Shown here piece by piece: positions 1 through 4,914 of a stretch of DNA of 5,445 nucleotides. This DNA is from Gammaproteobacteria bacterium (GTDB lineage Bacteria; Pseudomonadota; Gammaproteobacteria; Arenicellales; Arenicellaceae). Position 1 is the stretch's first letter, and the number at the start of each line of letters is the position of its first letter. The notes under the pieces were generated by a model. That model made no database searches and was not told the DNA's origin. It worked only from the letters and a program-made list of their open reading frames with translations. The stretch is from contig JAUHZM010000220.1 in assembly GCA_030426005.1 (NCBI GenBank), positions 1 to 5,445 on the forward strand, read 5' to 3'. The translations under genes were made by a program, and so were the position numbers.

Positions 1-726
1 TTTGAAACACCAACTAATCCGTTGATGGAGATCGCGGACATCGCTGCGATCTCGAGTTTAGTGCATGGCTACAACCCCGATATCAAGGTGGTGGTGGACA
101 ACTGTTTCTGTACTCCGGTTTTGCAACAGCCCCTGAGTTTGGGTGCTGACGTGGTGTTGCATTCAGCGACGAAGTTTATCGACGGACAAGGGCGCTGCGT
201 TGGCGGGGCGATTGTCGGCGATCACGAATTTGTCGGTGAATCAGTACTCGGGTTTATGCGCACGGCTGGTCCGTCGTTGAGCCCGTTTAATGCTTGGACC
301 TTCGCTAAGGGACTAGAAACCTTGGCGCTACGAGTTAATCAGGCTTGCGATAATGCAATGCAATTAGCCGAATTCTTGGTCAACCAGGAATCGGTGTCGA
401 AGGTTTATTATCCCGGGTTGGCGAGCCATCCTCAGCATGAACTGGCGATGCAGCAGCAACGTAAAGGTGGTGCTGTGGTGTCGTTTGAGGTCGCCGGCGG
501 GCGTGAAGCCGCGTGGCGTATTATCGATCAGACTCAGTTGCTATCGATTACGGCAAACCTAGGTGATACACGCACCACCATTACACATCCGTACACGACG
601 ACACATGCGCGCTGGTCACAGGAAGATAAAGCCGCTGCGGGGATTACAGAAGGATTGATTCGAATTGCGGTTGGTCTGGAAGATCCACTCGATATTATCG
701 AAGATATTCGTTTGCCGCGCATCTAA
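1..726 (+). CDS. metZ: O-succinylhomoserine sulfhydrylase, 3' part (5' end outside window)
   Basis: This PLP enzyme of the Cys/Met-metabolism family (fold type I) joins O-succinylhomoserine with sulfide to give homocysteine, in the cytoplasm, as a direct-sulfhydrylation route to methionine. The frame is open from base 1, so the first roughly 160 of about 400 residues are missing; 241 residues remain. Visible landmarks are the ETPTNP motif at fragment residues 2-7, Asp33 in VVVDN (expected to hold the PLP pyridine nitrogen), and the Schiff-base lysine Lys58 in HSATK (codon 172-174). Near the end, NLGDTRTTITHP and Arg221 in IRIAVGLED match the substrate-carboxylate region. The GQGRCVGG stretch after the lysine is typical of MetZ rather than cystathionine gamma-synthase, which usually has a GHSD-type sequence there. 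The TTG/ATG codons at 22-27 lie inside conserved sequence and are not starts. O-acetylhomoserine specificity cannot be fully excluded. No gene follows on the same strand. Confidence 0.9.
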   Translation, partial: FETPTNPLMEIADIAAISSLVHGYNPDIKVVVDNCFCTPVLQQPLSLGADVVLHSATKFIDGQGRCVGGAIVGDHEFVGESVLGFMRTAGPSLSPFNAWTFAKGLETLALRVNQACDNAMQLAEFLVNQESVSKVYYPGLASHPQHELAMQQQRKGGAVVSFEVAGGREAAWRIIDQTQLLSITANLGDTRTTITHPYTTTHARWSQEDKAAAGITEGLIRIAVGLEDPLDIIEDIRLPRI

Positions 727-775
727 CCATTCATGGTGTTGGGCGTCTTCGTCTAGCGCCGACGCATGCTGGATT

Positions 776-813
776 AAAAAAAAGCCCCGCGATGCAGATG
801 CATGGCGGGGCTT
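776..813 (-). terminator. Strong intrinsic terminator of the outer-membrane protein gene
   Basis: Bases 782-790 (AAGCCCCGC) pair perfectly with 805-813 (GCGGGGCTT), and the inner ATGC/GCAT pair (792-795 with 800-803) extends the stem around an AGAT loop. On the plus strand eight A residues (776-783) precede the stem, so on the minus strand it is followed by eight U. It should therefore end transcripts coming leftward from the gene at 929-1531, leaving about 115 untranslated bases between stop codon and hairpin. Reading rightward from metZ, the stem is followed only by CTTACAGTTTT, so termination of metZ here would be weaker, though the convergent layout would suit two-way use. Confidence 0.85.
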
Positions 814-928
814 ACAGTTTTAGCTGTGTTATCGAGAAACGTCGTGTTGCGTAGGATAAGCTCCAGTGATCACGAAGGCTGTTGGTTTGTTAGAGTTCAG
901 CGCGATAACCTTGGCGACAAATCAAATA

Positions 929-1531
929 CTAGAATGTTAGTAATGCGTTAACACCCAATGTGCCGACATCAGCGTCACCGGAGTCCTGAGTATATTCAAC
1001 TTCGATAATGCCTAATTCGTTGATGCGATAACCGATGCCAACACCGACGGCGATTGAGACATCTTCGTAGTCGCGATCTAGCAAGCTGACCGGTGCGATG
1101 TTTAAGTCCACATACGACAGGCCGCCTTTGAGTTTGTAAAACAAGGCGCCCGGTGAACGGTAGGTGAAGTACGCGTTGATGACGTCGGCTTCATAAGTGC
1201 CAAATGCGCCCGGGGTTGCTGGTACTAGGGCAACATTGTTGACCACGGATACTTCGCCTTCGTCGGCATTGATGTATTCGATTTCGAAGCTCGACGTGCC
1301 TTGACCAACACTGGTCGCAAATTCATAACCCAGAACGATACCAACGCCGTCGGCATCTTTCGTGTCTGCCACATTAGGGTCAATATTGACGTACTTGGCG
1401 CCAACAATCCATTTACCAGGTGCCTCTTTGCCGAAGAAAGGCCCGTCTGCTTCATCGGCAGCAAACGCTGGCGCGCTGGTTGCAATGCACGCGATCGCAG
1501 CGAGACTGCTTATGAGATTTAATTTTTTCAT
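929..1531 (-). CDS. Exported outer-membrane beta-barrel protein of unknown function
   Basis: The 200-residue product starts with a Sec signal peptide: basic MKK, a hydrophobic core at residues 4-20, then PAFA with likely cleavage after Ala24. The 176-residue mature chain is acidic, has no cysteine, and shows about eight alternating amphipathic segments (roughly 41-51, 61-72, 80-91, 112-125, 129-142, 155-169, 173-183, 188-200). It ends in Phe200, the usual C-terminal signal for BAM-dependent insertion. Length, strand number and final Phe fit a small eight-stranded barrel of the OmpA-like/OmpW-like superfamily type, but I recognise no specific family, ligand or pore function. An in-frame ATG at 1553-1555 would add eight residues, but the only good ribosome binding site lies downstream of it, so ATG 1529-1531 is chosen. 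The gene appears monocistronic: divergent from ftsB, convergent with metZ, with its own terminator. Confidence 0.75.
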   Translation of the reverse strand: MKKLNLISSLAAIACIATSAPAFAADEADGPFFGKEAPGKWIVGAKYVNIDPNVADTKDADGVGIVLGYEFATSVGQGTSSFEIEYINADEGEVSVVNNVALVPATPGAFGTYEADVINAYFTYRSPGALFYKLKGGLSYVDLNIAPVSLLDRDYEDVSIAVGVGIGYRINELGIIEVEYTQDSGDADVGTLGVNALLTF

Positions 1532-1540
1532 TTTTTGTAT

Positions 1541-1550
1541 CACTCCCTCT
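1541..1550 (-). promoter_or_regulatory. Shine-Dalgarno site that decides the start of the barrel-protein gene
   Basis: On the minus strand this reads AGAGGGAGTG, with GGGAG (1543-1547) eleven bases before the ATG at 1529-1531. That spacing is a little long but usable. The site lies inside the reading frame of the upstream in-frame ATG (1553-1555), so it cannot serve that codon. The protein made from the downstream ATG also begins directly with a normal signal peptide. Confidence 0.65.
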
Positions 1551-1792
1551 TTCATCTAGTCGGGTCTGAGTGTGTCAATTGGGTCGACAAACCGAGATTA
1601 AACGCAAGGGCGATGCCTGCATTTGATCCACGGATGACACGGATTTTACGGTTAGGCCGATCTGAATCGGATTGTTTGAGGCTAAACCTTATAATAAAAA
1701 ACGTTACACTTCAATGATTTGAGCTTATTCCTTTGGGTAAATTACGAAGTTTAATGCGTGTGCCATTGGGCCTGTCTATCGTGTAATACAGC

Positions 1793-1821
1793 TTGGTGCC
1801 ACGGCGCGCGCACTGTAGAAT
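1793..1821 (+). promoter_or_regulatory. Candidate sigma70 promoter of ftsB, placing the transcript start at the ATG
   Basis: TTGGTG (1793-1798) and TAGAAT (1816-1821, five of six matches to TATAAT) are separated by 17 bases. Transcription would start about base 1828-1829, on or next to the A of the ftsB start codon, giving a leaderless mRNA. The bases between -10 and start are all G or C (CGCGCGC), a feature known from promoters repressed by ppGpp; stringent control here is only an inference. GCGCGCG (1804-1810) and CGCGCGC (1822-1828) form an inverted repeat around the -10. Confidence 0.45.
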
Positions 1822-1828
1822 CGCGCGC

Positions 1829-2125
1829 ATGAGGATTCTTGCCAGTTTGCTGTTTATTTTACTGATCTACCTGCAGGCCAAATTGTGGTTTGGTGGTCAT
1901 GGCGTGTTCCAGTTGTGGTCGCTGCAAAACACCATTGATCAGGAGCGCGCGCGCAATGATGAACTCAGTCAACGCAATGAGGCGTTGCACGCCGAGGTCA
2001 AGGAGCTCAAAGAAGGCCGAGAAGCGCTCGAAGAGCGCGCGCGGAGTCAGCTCGGTTTTATCAAGGATGGTGAAACCTTTTACCGGGTGATTCCGCACGA
2101 CGCAGAGCAGACGGCTGATCAATAA
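1829..2125 (+). CDS. ftsB: Cell division protein FtsB
   Basis: FtsB is a small bitopic inner-membrane protein that forms the FtsQ-FtsL-FtsB complex of the divisome and helps activate septal peptidoglycan synthesis by FtsW-FtsI. The 98-residue product has an N-terminal membrane segment (about residues 3-20, followed by KLWFG as in E. coli), a charged heptad-rich coiled coil (about 28-70), the conserved EALEERAR stretch, and the C-terminal GETFYRVIP motif that is the family signature. An upstream in-frame TTG at 1793 would put charged residues before the membrane helix and is rejected. No Shine-Dalgarno sequence precedes the ATG. In many gammaproteobacteria ftsB sits between eno and ispD; here neither is adjacent. 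The next gene, lpxH, converges after 7 bases. Confidence 0.93.
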   Translation: MRILASLLFILLIYLQAKLWFGGHGVFQLWSLQNTIDQERARNDELSQRNEALHAEVKELKEGREALEERARSQLGFIKDGETFYRVIPHDAEQTADQ

Positions 2126-2132
2126 GCTTGGT

Positions 2133-2864
2133 TTAAACTATGGCTTGGTTATCGATGTGCAAACCAGTCGCATCCGCTCGCAGAATACTGCTGGTTTTGT
2201 CCCAGTCGCCCAGTACATAGCGCGTTAACTGATTCCCATCCCGAGCAGTGTAGTGGTGGATGTTTTGACGGTGTGTGTGGCCATGGATCATTTGTGTCAC
2301 ACCGTGCTGTTCAAAGGCTTGCAGTACCGCCGCTTCGGTGACATCCATGATCGACATGCTAACTTCGGCCTTGTGTTCATGGCTTTGCATGCGCGCTTCT
2401 TTAGCCTTGGCGATCCGTTCTGGAATAGGAAGCGTCAGAAACGCATCACAAAAGGGGCGGTTGGTCATCATTTGTTGCCGAAATGCTTGATGTGCCACAT
2501 CATCGGTACATAAGCTGTCGCCGTGTAGCAGTAGCGTTGGCGTGCCATAGAGGTCGATGACGGATTCGTCCGGTAGAATCTCGAATCCGGTGCGTTGGGT
2601 AAATGTGTCTCGCACCAGGAAGTCACGATTGCCGGCAATGAAGTAGCATGCCGTGTGTTGACTGAGCTGTTGCATGGCATCCAGCAATGGGTCTGCGCCG
2701 AGCATCGTGGCGGCATCATCGCCAATCCAGAACTCGAACAAATCCCCCAACACATAAACGCGTTCTGCGCTGGGAGCGAGATTAGACAAAAAGTGTAAAT
2801 ACGCCGAGATTAGCTCTGGCCTTTCCGGCGTCAAGTGCAGGTCAGAGAGGAAGTATGTATGCAT
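2133..2864 (-). CDS. lpxH: UDP-2,3-diacylglucosamine diphosphatase LpxH
   Basis: LpxH cleaves UDP-2,3-diacylglucosamine to lipid X and UMP, a step of lipid A synthesis at the inner face of the cytoplasmic membrane. The 243-residue product is a calcineurin-like metallophosphoesterase of normal family length. Expected metal ligands are present: Asp8 and His10 (SDLHL), Asp41 (LGDLFEFWIGDD), Asn79 (GNRDF), His114 (LLHGDSLCTDD), and His196 and His198 (IHGHTH). The IMDV motif at 172-175 is also as in E. coli LpxH. ATG 2862-2864 is chosen because MHTYFLSDLHL matches the family N-terminus; a TTG at 2898-2900 would add twelve unrelated residues. No Shine-Dalgarno is visible before the chosen ATG. The gene stands alone, convergent with ftsB and divergent from ilvI. 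Confidence 0.95.
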   Translation of the reverse strand: MHTYFLSDLHLTPERPELISAYLHFLSNLAPSAERVYVLGDLFEFWIGDDAATMLGADPLLDAMQQLSQHTACYFIAGNRDFLVRDTFTQRTGFEILPDESVIDLYGTPTLLLHGDSLCTDDVAHQAFRQQMMTNRPFCDAFLTLPIPERIAKAKEARMQSHEHKAEVSMSIMDVTEAAVLQAFEQHGVTQMIHGHTHRQNIHHYTARDGNQLTRYVLGDWDKTSSILRADATGLHIDNQAIV

Positions 2865-2870
2865 CGGCGT

Positions 2871-2900
2871 ATTGTATGCGAGCTTGTTAGCGCAGGGCAA
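2871..2900 (-). promoter_or_regulatory. Candidate sigma70 promoter of lpxH, placing the transcript start at the ATG
   Basis: On the minus strand, TTGCCC (2895-2900), 18 bases, then TACAAT (2871-2876, five of six consensus). Six bases (ACGCCG) separate the -10 from the lpxH ATG, so transcription should begin at or within a base of the A of the start codon. This fits the lack of a ribosome binding site and suggests a leaderless mRNA. A short inverted repeat, GCAGG/CCTGC (2892-2896 with 2902-2906), overlaps the -35 and could be an operator, but five-base arms are weak evidence. Confidence 0.4.
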
Positions 2901-2935
2901 TCCTGCAGTATTTTGTGCTGTGAGTCATTATCTAT

Positions 2936-3061
2936 ATGAATGTTTTACATTGCCAAAATTACGAAATGCCTAACATTCAACGGTTTAAGGGGTTGCAAGG
3001 CCTCGAAAACTTTGGAAAAAAGCCGAATTGGCCGTTGCGTTTAATCCCTCTGCGTTTATAA
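2936..3061 (+). CDS. Doubtful 41-codon open frame upstream of ilvI (possible leader peptide)
   Basis: ATG 2936-2938 to TAA 3059-3061 encodes 41 residues with seven Leu, two Ile and one Val; the last nine are PLRLIPLRL. The stop lies 19 bases before the terminator hairpin at 3081, an arrangement reminiscent of branched-chain amino acid leader peptides. Against it: no clear ribosome binding site, no long run of control codons, and overlap of its end with the TATAAT of the best ilv promoter, so that transcript would not include it. The repeated LRL comes from a DNA repeat (TGCGTTTA twice) in the promoter. It matters only if an upstream promoter is used. Confidence 0.15.
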   Translation: MNVLHCQNYEMPNIQRFKGLQGLENFGKKPNWPLRLIPLRL

Positions 3062-3062
3062 T
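3035..3062 (+). promoter_or_regulatory. Sigma70 promoter of the ilvIH operon
   Basis: TTGCGT (3035-3040), 16 bases, then a perfect TATAAT (3057-3062). Transcription would start near 3069, about 100 bases before the ilvI GTG. The direct repeat TGCGTTTA (3036-3043 and 3051-3058, period 15) overlaps both the -35 and the -10, so it may be a regulator site or simply chance. This is the best promoter in the window on hexamer match. Confidence 0.6.
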
Positions 3063-3073
3063 TTCTCGCTCGA

Positions 3074-3104
3074 CCAAAGCGCCCGCTAGCGGGCCTTTTT
3101 CTTT
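3074..3104 (+). terminator. Intrinsic terminator in the ilvIH leader (putative attenuator)
   Basis: Bases 3081-3094 are a perfect palindrome that folds as GCCCG / loop CTAG / CGGGC. With C3080 bulged out, G3079 can pair with C3095 and AAA (3076-3078) with TTT (3096-3098). The stem is followed by CTTTTTCTTT (3095-3104), so it should stop transcription on the plus strand. On the minus strand there is no U-run after it. It lies about 12 bases after the predicted transcription start and 65 bases before ilvI, with no upstream plus-strand gene in the window to terminate except the distant, convergent-blocked ftsB. A role in attenuation of ilvIH is inferred; the hairpin and U-tract are directly visible. 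Confidence 0.6.
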
Positions 3105-3159
3105 GGAAGTCATAAGTGCCGCTTCAGCACAGACAACCAAACCAGCTGATCTATTAGAC

Positions 3160-3163
3160 GGAG
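3160..3163 (+). promoter_or_regulatory. Ribosome binding site that fixes the GTG start of ilvI
   Basis: GGAG sits six bases before GTG 3170-3172. No in-frame ATG occurs before residue 90, deep in the TPP-binding domain, and the family N-terminus (QLTGADIVVQSL) begins right after this GTG, so GTG is the start. Confidence 0.8.
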
Positions 3164-3169
3164 ACTACG

Positions 3170-4873
3170 GTGCAGTTAACCGGCGCAGATATTGTTGTCC
3201 AAAGCCTTAAGCAAGAAGGCGTAGAATATGTATTCGGTTACCCGGGTGGGGCCGCGTTGCATATCTACGATGCGTTTCATCGACAAGATGATGTGCAACA
3301 CATTTTGGTGCGCCATGAGCAAGGCGCTACGCACGCTGCGGATGGCTATGCGCGTGCGACCGGTTTACCAGGCGTCGTGCTTGTCACGTCAGGTCCCGGA
3401 ATTACCAATGCGATTACCGGTATTGCCACCGCATACATGGATTCAATTCCTATGGTGGTGCTGTCTGGCCAGGTCATGGCGCCATTAATTGGATACGATG
3501 CGTTCCAAGAAATTGATGCAGTAGGCATTAGCCGCCCCTGTGTGAAGCACAATTTTCTCATTCAAAACGTTGAAGATATTGCTGCCACGATCAAGAAAGC
3601 ATTCCATATTGCGACCTCGGGTCGTCCAGGTCCAGTATTGGTCGATATTCCAAAGGATATTACCGCGCACGTGGCTGAGTTCATTTATCCAGAATCACTA
3701 ACCATGCGCTCCTATCCGCCAGTGCCGTCGGCGCGCCCGGCGGAGATTGTCGGTGCGGTGGAAGCGATTCTGAATGCTAAGAAGCCAGTCGTATATACCG
3801 GTGGTGGCGTCGTGTTAGCCAAAGCACAGGCTGAGCTGCGTGATTTTGTGCGTGCACTAGGCTTTCCGTGTACCAATACCTTGATGGGGCTGGGCGCCTA
3901 TCCACATGACGATCCGCTGTTTCTCGGGATGTTAGGTATGCATGGCACCTATGAAGCCAATATGGCGATGCATGATGCCGACTTAATTGTTGCGCTTGGT
4001 GCACGGTTTGACGATCGGATTACCGGCGCGCTGGACGACTTTGCGCCAGGCGCCAAAATTCTGCATGTTGATATCGATCCTTCGGTGATTGATAAGAACG
4101 TCAAAGCGGATATTGCGATCGTAAGTGATGTGAAGCAGGTGTTGACTCAATTTAATCGCGAGTTACAACGTCGTAAAAACGATATTAACCCAGAGCTGAC
4201 CAAAGCCTGGTGGCGACAAATTAACGAATGGCGCGGGTTAGATAGCTTGTGGTACGAGCCAAGTGACACCGTGATCAAACCTCAGTTTGTGGTGCAGAAA
4301 TTGCACGAGGTCACGGGTGGTGAAGCGTATGTGACTTCCGACGTCGGCCAGCACCAAATGTTTGCTGCTCAGTTTTACGGTTTCTCTGACACGCATAAAT
4401 GGATTAACTCCGGTGGCCTCGGCACCATGGGCTTCGGTTTGCCAGCGGCCATGGGTGTGAAGTTTGCTCACCGCGATGCCGATGTGGCCTGTATCACCGG
4501 TGAAGGTAGCATCCAGATGTGTATTCAGGAAATGGCGACGTGTAAGCAGTATGATCTGCCGGTCAAAATCATCAACCTGAATAATCGCTACCTGGGCATG
4601 GTGCGACAATGGCAAGAATTCAGCTACGAGAAGCGCTATTCGAATTCTTATATGGATTCGCTGCCAGATTTTGTGGCGTTATCAGAAGCTTACGGCCATG
4701 TTGGCATGCAAATAACCAAGCCAGGTGACGTCGAAGGGGCATTGAAAGAAGCTTTCGCGATGAAAGATCGATTGGTCTTTATGGATTTTATTACGGATCG
4801 TGAGGAGAATGTTTACCCCATGATCGAAGCGGGTAAAAACCATCACGAAATGCGCCTTCGCCCGACCAAATAG
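3170..4873 (+). CDS. ilvI: Acetohydroxyacid synthase (acetolactate synthase), large catalytic subunit
   Basis: This TPP-, Mg- and FAD-dependent cytoplasmic enzyme condenses two pyruvates to acetolactate (Val, Leu) or pyruvate with 2-oxobutyrate to acetohydroxybutyrate (Ile). The 567 residues match the usual length and three-domain order: N-terminal TPP-binding pyrimidine domain (about 1-170) with catalytic Glu50 in RHEQGATHAADGYARATG; central FAD-associated domain (about 190-330) with RFDDR at 279-283; C-terminal TPP pyrophosphate domain (about 370-545) with GEGS at 444-447 and Asn471-Asn472. The motif has Glu where many homologues have GDGS; Pseudomonas IlvI also has Glu, so this is normal. 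Trp481 (MVRQWQ) is the conserved inhibitor-channel Trp. The usual herbicide-site Pro (QVP) is Met103 here. It starts with GTG. ilvH follows after 41 bases, giving the standard two-subunit operon; the pairing with ilvH and the RYLGMV sequence favour ilvI over ilvB or ilvG. Confidence 0.95.
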   Translation: MQLTGADIVVQSLKQEGVEYVFGYPGGAALHIYDAFHRQDDVQHILVRHEQGATHAADGYARATGLPGVVLVTSGPGITNAITGIATAYMDSIPMVVLSGQVMAPLIGYDAFQEIDAVGISRPCVKHNFLIQNVEDIAATIKKAFHIATSGRPGPVLVDIPKDITAHVAEFIYPESLTMRSYPPVPSARPAEIVGAVEAILNAKKPVVYTGGGVVLAKAQAELRDFVRALGFPCTNTLMGLGAYPHDDPLFLGMLGMHGTYEANMAMHDADLIVALGARFDDRITGALDDFAPGAKILHVDIDPSVIDKNVKADIAIVSDVKQVLTQFNRELQRRKNDINPELTKAWWRQINEWRGLDSLWYEPSDTVIKPQFVVQKLHEVTGGEAYVTSDVGQHQMFAAQFYGFSDTHKWINSGGLGTMGFGLPAAMGVKFAHRDADVACITGEGSIQMCIQEMATCKQYDLPVKIINLNNRYLGMVRQWQEFSYEKRYSNSYMDSLPDFVALSEAYGHVGMQITKPGDVEGALKEAFAMKDRLVFMDFITDREENVYPMIEAGKNHHEMRLRPTK

Positions 4874-4914
4874 TTGCGCTCAACGCGACTGACCCAATCC
4901 AAGCAGGAACTCGT

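Larger units (their letters stand above)
1532..1828. other. Divergent intergenic region between barrel-protein gene and ftsB
   Basis: About 300 bases with no convincing gene; the short open frames here have no start signals or recognisable products. It should hold promoters in both directions. Around 1688-1714 is an AT-rich patch: the plus strand has a perfect TATAAT (1690-1695) but no -35 at the right distance, and the minus strand has TTGAAG (1709-1714), 15 bases, then TATAAG (1688-1693), a weak candidate promoter for the barrel gene that would give a leader of about 150 bases. A minus-strand TTGACA (1573-1578) has no fitting -10. CACGGAT occurs twice, 9 bases apart (1629-1635 and 1638-1644), and CCGAT/ATCGG forms a short inverted repeat (1657-1670). 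Confidence 0.5.
2865..3169. other. Divergent regulatory region between lpxH and the ilvIH operon
   Basis: About 305 bases without an established gene. From left to right it holds the lpxH promoter (minus), an AT-rich stretch with a possible 41-codon frame, the ilv promoter at 3035-3062, a terminator-like hairpin at 3081-3104, and about 65 unstructured bases ending in the ilvI ribosome binding site. CTTTGGAA occurs at 3010-3017 and again at 3101-3108; CCAAAG (3074-3079) can pair with either copy. The layout suggests control of ilvIH at both initiation and early elongation. Confidence 0.55.

Noticed and set aside
828..909. GTTATCG/CGATAAC inverted repeat in the metZ-barrel spacer
   Set aside because: Seven-base arms 68 bases apart are expected by chance about once in 200 bases.
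1487..1489. Cys15 in the barrel-protein signal peptide as a lipoprotein lipobox
   Set aside because: The -3 residue is Ala and the -2 is Ile, a poor lipobox. The hydrophobic core continues past the Cys to a clean PAFA cleavage site, and the mature chain ends like a barrel.
1573..1578. Perfect TTGACA on the minus strand before the barrel gene as its -35
   Set aside because: The hexamers 15-19 bases downstream (around GATGAA) do not resemble a -10, and the transcript would begin next to the ribosome binding site.
2160..2199. AAACCAG/CTGGTTT stem (2161-2167 with 2191-2197) followed by TGT as a terminator for ftsB inside lpxH
   Set aside because: A 23-base loop, a low-GC 7-bp stem and almost no U-run; it also lies in conserved lpxH coding sequence.
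4495..4506. GEGS instead of GDGS in the TPP motif of IlvI as an active-site defect
   Set aside because: Pseudomonas IlvI also carries GEGS at this position, so Glu is a normal variant.
4238..4615. 125-codon minus-strand open frame inside ilvI
   Set aside because: It is antisense to the conserved TPP domain of ilvI, has no recognisable product or start signal, and is His-rich in the manner of reverse-frame artefacts.
4872..4890. Hairpin over the ilvI stop codon as an internal terminator
   Set aside because: The stem contains a G-U pair and no U-run follows; ilvH begins 25 bases later with its own ribosome binding site.
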